From CBDDRG01 sp051306415 (lineage in GTDB: Bacteria; Pseudomonadota; Gammaproteobacteria; Pseudomonadales; Porticoccaceae): 10,080 bases of DNA. The notes under the pieces are model-generated. The model was not told where the DNA came from. It ran no database searches and worked only from the letters and a program-made list of their open reading frames with translations. Location of the stretch: positions 1 to 10,080 of the forward strand of contig JBPPNE010000277.1 of the NCBI GenBank assembly GCA_051306415.1. Reading direction: 5' to 3'. How positions within the stretch are numbered: position 1 is the stretch's first letter; each line of letters opens with the position of its first letter. Shown piece after piece: positions 5,475 to 10,080 of this stretch. Made by a program: the position numbers and the translations under genes.

Positions 5475-8381
5475 CTAGGACAGAAAATCCCAGTCGAGTT
5501 GCTCGAACTGAGCGGCAGGCAAGGGTCGAGAGTAGAGGTAGCCCTGGTGGTGAGTACAGCCGATACTGCGTAAAAACTTGGCCTGGGGCAAGGTTTCAAC
5601 ACCTTCGGCAACCAGGGTCAGGGCAAAGCTTTTGGCAATCGCGACGATCGCCTGGACGATAGCGGCATCGCCGGGATCGTCCAGAATGTCGCGCACATAG
5701 GATTTGTCGATCTTGATCTCGTTGAGCGGTAAATGCTTGAGGTAGTACAGCGACGAGTAACCGGTGCCAAAATCGTCGATGGCGATATTGACACCGCGGG
5801 CTTTGAGTTCCTTGAGTCGGCTGACGGCGGTGTCCATGTTCTCGATCAGGATGCCCTCGGTGATTTCCAGCGTCAGCAGCCCGGGTCCGATCCCGCAACG
5901 CGCGATGTTGGCGATCACGGCGGGGACAAAATCCGGATGTTTGAACTGTAGCGGACTCACATTCACCGCGATGCTGATGGCTTTATCCGGGCGCCGCTCC
6001 CGCCACCGCGCCAGCGTCTCGCAGGCGGTCGCCAGCGCCCACTGGCCCATGGCGTAAATCAGCCCAGTTTCCTCCGCGACGCCAATGAAATCCTCGGGCG
6101 ACACCAGGCCCCGGCGCGGATGATTCCAGCGCATCAAGGCCTCGGCGCTCACCACCCGGCCGCGTTCATCGACCTGTGGCTGGTAGTAAAGCTCCAGCTC
6201 GTGGCGCTCGACCGCATGGCGCAAATCCTGTTCGAGAACAAGCCGGGCGTCGGCATCGGCTTGCAAACCGGGCTGGTAGAACGCAATGGTGTTGCGGCCT
6301 TGCTTCTTCGCCTGATACATCGCCGCATCGGCATGGTCGAGAATGAGCTCGGCGCGCTCGCCGTCCGCTGGAAAAATCGCCGCGCCGATACTGGCTGAAA
6401 TATGGTAATCGCGGCCATCCAGATCGAATTTTTCCTGCAATGCCTCGGCAAGCTTGCTGGCAACCAGCTGGACATGACTGGCGGCGGCGTGAAGATCCTC
6501 ACCGATCACCGGCAGCAACACCACGAATTCGTCACCACCCAGGCGAGCCAGCGTGTCCTCCTTGCGGATCAGCGTTCCAAATCGCTCGGCAATTCCCCGC
6601 AGCAGCAGGTCTCCGGCGACATGCCCGAGGCTGTCGTTGAGCAGCTTGAAGCGATCGAGATCGATAAAAATCGCCGCGCCGTTCTGGCGATTGCGAACCG
6701 CCTGCGTGCAAGCCTGCTGCAGGCGGTCGAGAAAAAGTCGACGATTGGCCAGGCCGGTGAGGGGGTCGTAGTACGCCAGGCGCTCGATTTCCTGTTCCGA
6801 CAACTTGCGCCGGGTAATATCGCCGCTGGCGCCGCGCATCGATATCGCATTGCCCCCCCCGTCGATCTCGACCTGTCCCTGGGTGTTGATCCAGATGATT
6901 TCGCCACCGGGATTGACGATCCGGTAATCGACATTCATTGCTTTTTCCGCTTCGATAGCGGCTGCCATCGCTTGATCAAAGACCGCCAGATCATCGCGGT
7001 GGATCCCTTTGCGAACCGCCGCAAGAGTCTCTGGTGCCGGCGCCGCGCCACCGCCCAGGATTTGAGCGGCGTGATCGCTCCAAGTCAGCGTGCCAGTAGC
7101 GAGATTCAGCTCCCAGCAAGCGATACCATAGATCGCGGAAGCCATGCGGATGGTGGATTCTTTTCTTTCCAGGTCCTCGATTAGAGTCTGCAACTCACGC
7201 TCGGCCCGCAGGCGTCGGGTGATATCCCGGACCGTGGCGAGGATCGCCGGCTTGCCTTTCCAGGTCGCCGGGTTCACGCTGGCCTCCAGATCGACGCGGC
7301 CGCCATCGGCGCGCACCATGCTCCAATCCAAGGTGCCGCCGCCGTGGCGAAGCAGCTCGCTGACGCGGCGATCGAGGACATCCTGTGACGATGGCGTGCC
7401 ATCGATCTGTATCGACGCCGACAGCTCGGCCACTCGGCGACCAATCACCTGAATGCGGTTATAACCCATGATCCGCGCGTAGCGCTCGTTGCTTTCGACA
7501 ATGACGCCGTCGCGCACAAATACCACGCCGTCGCCGATGGATTCGATTAGGCGTTGATAGATGTGTCGGCTTTCATCGAGCGCGCTGGACGCCGCCATCA
7601 GCTGGGTGACATCCTGCATGCTGGCGACATAGTGCGTAATATCGCCGGAGTGGTTGCGCACCGCGGTCACGGTATCCCAGACATGGCGCAGAACACCGCC
7701 CTTGTCTGGTCTTAGCGTGGCGCCGCTCCAGGATACGCGTTGACCCTCGCCACGCAGGAGCGAGCGGAGTTCGGGGTCGCGCTGGTGGGCGAAGATGTCG
7801 CGACGCAGATTGAATTTCATGAACTCGTCGAGGGAGTAACCGCTGAGCGCAACCATCGCATTGTTGGCGCGGAGGATGTCCCCACTGGCGTCGGCGACAA
7901 TTTGTGGGGTACTGGTTTCAAAGGCGATGGTCGCGACCGTGCGCTCTTCGCGAACCCAAGGGGCGCGTTCGACGTCATGAAACACCAGCACCAGGCTGCC
8001 AAACCAGCTCTCGACGCCCGTGATCGGCGTCGCTTTGGCGGCAATCTGGCTTTTGTTGCCAGCGCGATCGACAAGCAAGATATCGCGGGCGAGTTCAGTG
8101 GGCGTTCCGGTGGCCATTGCTTTAGCGGCCGGACAATCGATGGCGTCACCGCTACGACCGCTGACGGCCTTGAAAATCATGGCCACGGGTTTGCCGCTGG
8201 CCTGCTGGCGTGACCAACCGGTTAACTGCTCGGCAACGGCATTCATGCGCCGGATACACAGGTGGCTATCCAGCACCATGACGGCGTCGCCGACCGATGC
8301 GAGAATGCTGTCGATGGGATCGGGAGCATCGCCCATAACGGCGCCATCGCCCCGGGTATGGTTAGTTGGCTTCCTGTCCAA
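5475..8381 (-). CDS. Soluble PAS(x4)-GGDEF-EAL cyclic-di-GMP cyclase/phosphodiesterase
   Basis: An intact 968-residue c-di-GMP enzyme. Four PAS domains lie at about 20-137, 147-258, 270-390 and 405-525, the last two followed by PAC-like segments (LATVRDITRR, SMRGASGDITRR). The GGDEF domain (about 530-695) carries GGDEF at 615-619 and an intact RxxD inhibitory site (RKED, 606-609). The EAL domain (about 710-960) carries EALMRW from 747, N807 in NVSP, E839 in LEITE, D869-D870 in DDFGTG, K890, E926 in AEGVE and HHQGYLYSRPLP. Both domains should therefore be able to act, with the balance set by PAS input; this is inferred. There is no membrane segment, unlike the paralogue next to it. The start is TTG 8381, because AGGAG (8387-8391) lies five bases upstream; ATG 8336 (residue 16) is the alternative but has no good ribosome binding site. 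A sigma70-like promoter is seen at 8528-8556. Signal specificity cannot be read from the sequence. Confidence 0.95.
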   Translation of the reverse strand: MDRKPTNHTRGDGAVMGDAPDPIDSILASVGDAVMVLDSHLCIRRMNAVAEQLTGWSRQQASGKPVAMIFKAVSGRSGDAIDCPAAKAMATGTPTELARDILLVDRAGNKSQIAAKATPITGVESWFGSLVLVFHDVERAPWVREERTVATIAFETSTPQIVADASGDILRANNAMVALSGYSLDEFMKFNLRRDIFAHQRDPELRSLLRGEGQRVSWSGATLRPDKGGVLRHVWDTVTAVRNHSGDITHYVASMQDVTQLMAASSALDESRHIYQRLIESIGDGVVFVRDGVIVESNERYARIMGYNRIQVIGRRVAELSASIQIDGTPSSQDVLDRRVSELLRHGGGTLDWSMVRADGGRVDLEASVNPATWKGKPAILATVRDITRRLRAERELQTLIEDLERKESTIRMASAIYGIACWELNLATGTLTWSDHAAQILGGGAAPAPETLAAVRKGIHRDDLAVFDQAMAAAIEAEKAMNVDYRIVNPGGEIIWINTQGQVEIDGGGNAISMRGASGDITRRKLSEQEIERLAYYDPLTGLANRRLFLDRLQQACTQAVRNRQNGAAIFIDLDRFKLLNDSLGHVAGDLLLRGIAERFGTLIRKEDTLARLGGDEFVVLLPVIGEDLHAAASHVQLVASKLAEALQEKFDLDGRDYHISASIGAAIFPADGERAELILDHADAAMYQAKKQGRNTIAFYQPGLQADADARLVLEQDLRHAVERHELELYYQPQVDERGRVVSAEALMRWNHPRRGLVSPEDFIGVAEETGLIYAMGQWALATACETLARWRERRPDKAISIAVNVSPLQFKHPDFVPAVIANIARCGIGPGLLTLEITEGILIENMDTAVSRLKELKARGVNIAIDDFGTGYSSLYYLKHLPLNEIKIDKSYVRDILDDPGDAAIVQAIVAIAKSFALTLVAEGVETLPQAKFLRSIGCTHHQGYLYSRPLPAAQFEQLDWDFLS
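6601..6666. repeat. Paralogous repeat, copy 2 (matches 3241-3306)
   Basis: Partner of the repeat at 3241-3306, exactly 3360 bases away. The same offset holds from 2341 to 3660, showing that the two genes align without gaps across the GGDEF and EAL parts where I compared them. Confidence 0.7.
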
Positions 8382-8386
8382 TTCAG

Positions 8387-8391
8387 CTCCT
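8387..8391 (-). promoter_or_regulatory. Ribosome binding site deciding the TTG start of the PAS-GGDEF-EAL gene
   Basis: AGGAG on the minus strand lies five bases before TTG 8379-8381. It is the best Shine-Dalgarno match near the start of this frame and the reason for preferring TTG over the internal ATG at 8334-8336. It lies inside a five-codon ATG-to-TGA mini-frame (8383-8397), which is probably chance. Confidence 0.6.
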
Positions 8392-8527
8392 GCGCATGGA
8401 TAGAGGCGACTCAGATAGCGCTGCGAGACTCGTGCGGCCGTGTGGTCAGAGATTTACCTGCCACTGGCCCGTCCCTTCTAGGGGTGTTATCAGGCCTTCC
8501 GCCGTTATTTTATTGCGTGCCCAGTTT

Positions 8528-8556
8528 ACTCTACGCGCTAGCGTCGCGAATCTCAA
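8528..8556 (-). promoter_or_regulatory. Candidate sigma70 promoter of the intact PAS-GGDEF-EAL gene
   Basis: Read on the minus strand, TTGAGA (8551-8556) and TAGAGT (8528-8533) are separated by 17 bases and match the consensus at 5/6 and 4/6 positions. Transcription would start near 8521, leaving a leader of about 140 bases before TTG 8381. It lies downstream of the likely smrA terminator, which fits independent expression of the c-di-GMP gene. Confidence 0.45.
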
Positions 8557-8606
8557 GTTCTCTGGCGCAGGGGCAACGGTCAACGCCCGCTTTCAATCAA
8601 TCCTTT

Positions 8607-8663
8607 ATAACGGACGTAACGAGAAAAACTGTAACGGCGACGAGTCTCGCCAGCGTCCGTTAT
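8607..8663 (-). terminator. Inverted repeat and possible intrinsic terminator after smrA
   Basis: On the minus strand, 35 bases or more after the smrA stop, the arm ATAACGGACG (8654-8663) is followed by CCGTTA (8632-8637), then CAGTTTTT (T-run 8624-8628), then CGTCCGTTAT (8607-8616). The first arm can pair by 6 bp with the near copy, giving a hairpin two bases before five Ts (a terminator shape), or by a perfect 10 bp with the far copy, enclosing the T-run. A smaller stem, GGCGA-TCGCC (8635-8650), is also possible. Termination is plausible; the alternative pairing is noted as a finding. Confidence 0.45.
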
Positions 8664-8697
8664 CGCTATCCGATCAGCGAGAAGTGCTCCGGAAAGA

Positions 8698-9300
8698 TTA
8701 GCTCTGCTCACCGCGCCCGCCAAATTTTTCGCGATTCTCCGCGCGCTGGCGAGCACTCTTGCGCAGCAGCACATAGGTGGCGCCGAGGCCACCGTGGTGG
8801 CGTTGGGCGCTGTGGAAGGCGAGCACTTCCTCCAGCTCGCGCAACCAGTGGTTGACGCAGCTCTTGAGCAGCGCCGGCTCGTCGCGGTACTCGCCCTTGC
8901 CGTGGGCTATCAAACCGCAGCGGATATGGTGCGCGAGCGCGTCGCGAACAAAGTCTTGAACAGCATCGCGGGCCTGGGCGACGGACATACCGTGGAGATC
9001 GATACGGGTTTCCGGCGCGTACCTGCCCTGGCGAAGATTCTTGAACACGCCATGCTGAACGCCGTCGCGGCGAAAGCACAGGGGATCCAGCGGTTTGATC
9101 CGCGCGATATGTTCGATACCTGCCAGCGGATTGCCACGGCCCTGATCGGCACGAGTCGCCGCGCGTCTTCGCTGTTGTAACCCCGGCGTTATGGCAGGCA
9201 CGCGGCGAAGCGCGGATGCTTCACCCTTGACCGGAGTAACGGCACCGACCCGGTCGCGAAACAGCTGTTTGTCATCGTCGTCTTGCATCGCCGAGAGCAT
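8698..9300 (-). CDS. smrA: Smr-domain endonuclease, SmrA type
   Basis: A 200-residue protein of the small MutS-related (Smr) family, SmrA branch. Smr domains are nucleases or nucleic-acid-binding modules related to the MutS2 C-terminus; the cellular role of SmrA is poorly defined. The N-terminus DDDDKQLFRDRVGAVTPVK and the segment FRRDGVQHGVFKNLRQGRY match the extension that marks SmrA. The Smr domain covers about residues 98-185, with DLHG at 101-104 (first catalytic motif), HGKG at 133-136 (second motif) and HHGGLGATYVLLRK from 168. The frame is open back to 9405, but the family begins near MQDDDD. ATG 9298-9300 is chosen over ATG 9286-9288 because a GGCGGA sequence lies seven bases before it; the difference is four residues. 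It is divergent from the MoxR-like gene, with 190 bases between, and is followed by a likely terminator at 8607-8663. Confidence 0.92.
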   Translation of the reverse strand: MLSAMQDDDDKQLFRDRVGAVTPVKGEASALRRVPAITPGLQQRRRAATRADQGRGNPLAGIEHIARIKPLDPLCFRRDGVQHGVFKNLRQGRYAPETRIDLHGMSVAQARDAVQDFVRDALAHHIRCGLIAHGKGEYRDEPALLKSCVNHWLRELEEVLAFHSAQRHHGGLGATYVLLRKSARQRAENREKFGGRGEQS

Positions 9301-9371
9301 AGACAAATCCGCCGTGCGCGCACAAGCCCAGCCTGCCCGCCGTCCGGGGATGGAATCCCAGCGAGATTGGC

Positions 9372-9377
9372 TATAAT
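9372..9377 (+). promoter_or_regulatory. Consensus -10 box upstream of the MoxR-like gene
   Basis: A perfect TATAAT stands 113 bases before ATG 9491, between the divergent smrA and MoxR-like genes. No good -35 is found at 16-18 bases; TGGAAT (9351-9356) at 15 bases is the nearest. Transcription would start near 9384 and give a leader of about 107 bases containing a short hairpin, CCCAC-TGGC-GTGGG (9421-9434). Confidence 0.4.
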
Positions 9378-9490
9378 GATCCGTCACCAACGGGCTTGTC
9401 GCCACCCACCAACCGCCATCCCCACTGGCGTGGGACGGCGCCGGCTGAGGCGTGACCAGCCCGCAGCCAACATGGAATCCATCATCATTT

Positions 9491-10080
9491 ATGAAAACCC
9501 TGTATCAAGACATCTTCGGCTCCGTTGCGGATATTCAGGCCCGCTTCGAAAGCGCCGGCTACATTTGTAGCAACCAGATCGCGACCTGTATCTACATCGC
9601 CCACAACCTGCAAAAGCCGGTGATGGTGGAAGGCCCCGCCGGCGTCGGCAAAACCGAACTCGCCAAAACCACCGCGCAGATCCTCGGCGTACCCCTGGTG
9701 CGCTTGCAGTGCTACGAAGGCCTGGACGAGGCCAAGGCATTGTATGAATGGAAATACGCGAAGCAGTTGCTGTATACCCAGCTGCTGAAGGACAAGCTCG
9801 GCGAATTGCTCGATGGCGCCACCGGCCTGCGCGCCTCCATGGCCAAGATTCGCGACCACGAGGATCTGTTTTTTTCCGAGGATTTTCTCGAACCGCGACC
9901 ACTGTACAAGGCACTGCACTACGAGCAGGGCTGTGTGTTGCTGATCGACGAGGTGGACAAATCCGATCACGAGTTCGAAGCCTTTCTGCTCGAAGTGCTG
10001 TCGGACTTTCAGGTCTCGATTCCCGAGATCGGCACCATCAAGGCGACGGTGAAGCCCCTGGTGATCCTCACCAGCAACAA
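9491..10080 (+). CDS. MoxR/CoxD-like AAA+ ATPase, N-terminal part (gene continues past window)
   Basis: The first 196 residues of an AAA+ ATPase of the MoxR group, most like the CoxD-type subgroup. MoxR ATPases usually act as chaperones or metal-cofactor maturation factors with a von Willebrand A partner encoded next to them. Visible parts are MKTLYQDIFGSVADIQARF, Walker A GPAGVGKT at 48-55, RLQCYEGLDEAKALYEW (typical of this subgroup), EDFLEPRPLYKAL, Walker B VLLIDEVDK at 148-156, FEAFLLEVLSDFQVSIPE and the sensor-1 region VILTSN at 191-196, where the window ends. ATG 9491 is chosen because the family begins close to this point; the Shine-Dalgarno is weak (GGAA, 13 bases away), and an in-frame GTG at 9452 has none at useful spacing. 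The frame has no stop before 10080, so the gene is partial only because the window ends. A CoxE-like VWA gene downstream would be expected but cannot be seen. Confidence 0.92.
   Translation, partial: MKTLYQDIFGSVADIQARFESAGYICSNQIATCIYIAHNLQKPVMVEGPAGVGKTELAKTTAQILGVPLVRLQCYEGLDEAKALYEWKYAKQLLYTQLLKDKLGELLDGATGLRASMAKIRDHEDLFFSEDFLEPRPLYKALHYEQGCVLLIDEVDKSDHEFEAFLLEVLSDFQVSIPEIGTIKATVKPLVILTSN

Larger units (their letters stand above)
8382..8697. other. 316-base intergenic region between smrA and the PAS-GGDEF-EAL gene
   Basis: This gap has no credible gene. Read on the minus strand it holds, in order, the inverted repeat/terminator (8607-8663), the candidate promoter (8528-8556), an unassigned leader of about 140 bases and the AGGAG site before TTG 8381. 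The leader has short GC-rich self-complementary pieces, but I could not fit it to a c-di-GMP riboswitch or another named RNA. Confidence 0.6.

Noticed and set aside
8383..8397. Five-codon upstream mini-frame (ATG to TGA) before TTG 8381
   Set aside because: It contains the AGGAG site for the main gene and has no ribosome binding site of its own that I trust. At this length it is likely chance.
8382..8521. Cyclic-di-GMP riboswitch in the leader of the GGDEF-EAL gene
   Set aside because: I looked for the conserved GEMM-type core and tetraloop-receptor elements and could not fit them.

Overview
The window is about 60% GC and looks like a chromosomal segment of a gammaproteobacterium. This rests on a ComM-type AAA+ helicase, an SmrA-type small MutS-related protein with the family's N-terminal extension, and proteobacterial-style PAS-GGDEF-EAL proteins. 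I cannot place it to genus. I see no phage genes, transposases, CRISPR array, rRNA or tRNA.

Layout from left to right: (1) comM on the plus strand (112-1614), which ends convergently against (2) a small dodecin gene on the minus strand (1723-1932). (3) Two tandem minus-strand paralogues fill most of the window, each built as four PAS domains followed by GGDEF and EAL. The one transcribed first (5475-8381) is intact and soluble. The second (2085-5251) begins with two membrane helices and is split by a one-base frameshift near 3697/3698, so it appears as two overlapping frames (3554-5251 and 2085-3692). (4) smrA on the minus strand (8698-9300). (5) A divergent plus-strand MoxR/CoxD-like AAA ATPase starting at 9491 and running off the window end; its upstream region carries a perfect TATAAT box at 9372-9377.

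Functionally, the core is a cyclic-di-GMP module. Both paralogues keep the GGDEF active site, the RxxD inhibitory site and the main EAL catalytic residues, so each could in principle make and break c-di-GMP under control of PAS-sensed signals, one at the membrane and one in the cytoplasm. The flanking genes (DNA uptake/recombination, flavin storage, nuclease, MoxR chaperone) are housekeeping or accessory genes with no clear link to that module.

The most useful observations are the frameshift, which is supported base by base by comparison with the neighbouring paralogue and has a good ribosome binding site and GTG at the break, and an inverted repeat with two alternative pairings between smrA and the intact GGDEF-EAL gene. 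I found no convincing undescribed system; the families are known, and the novelty lies in arrangement and detail.
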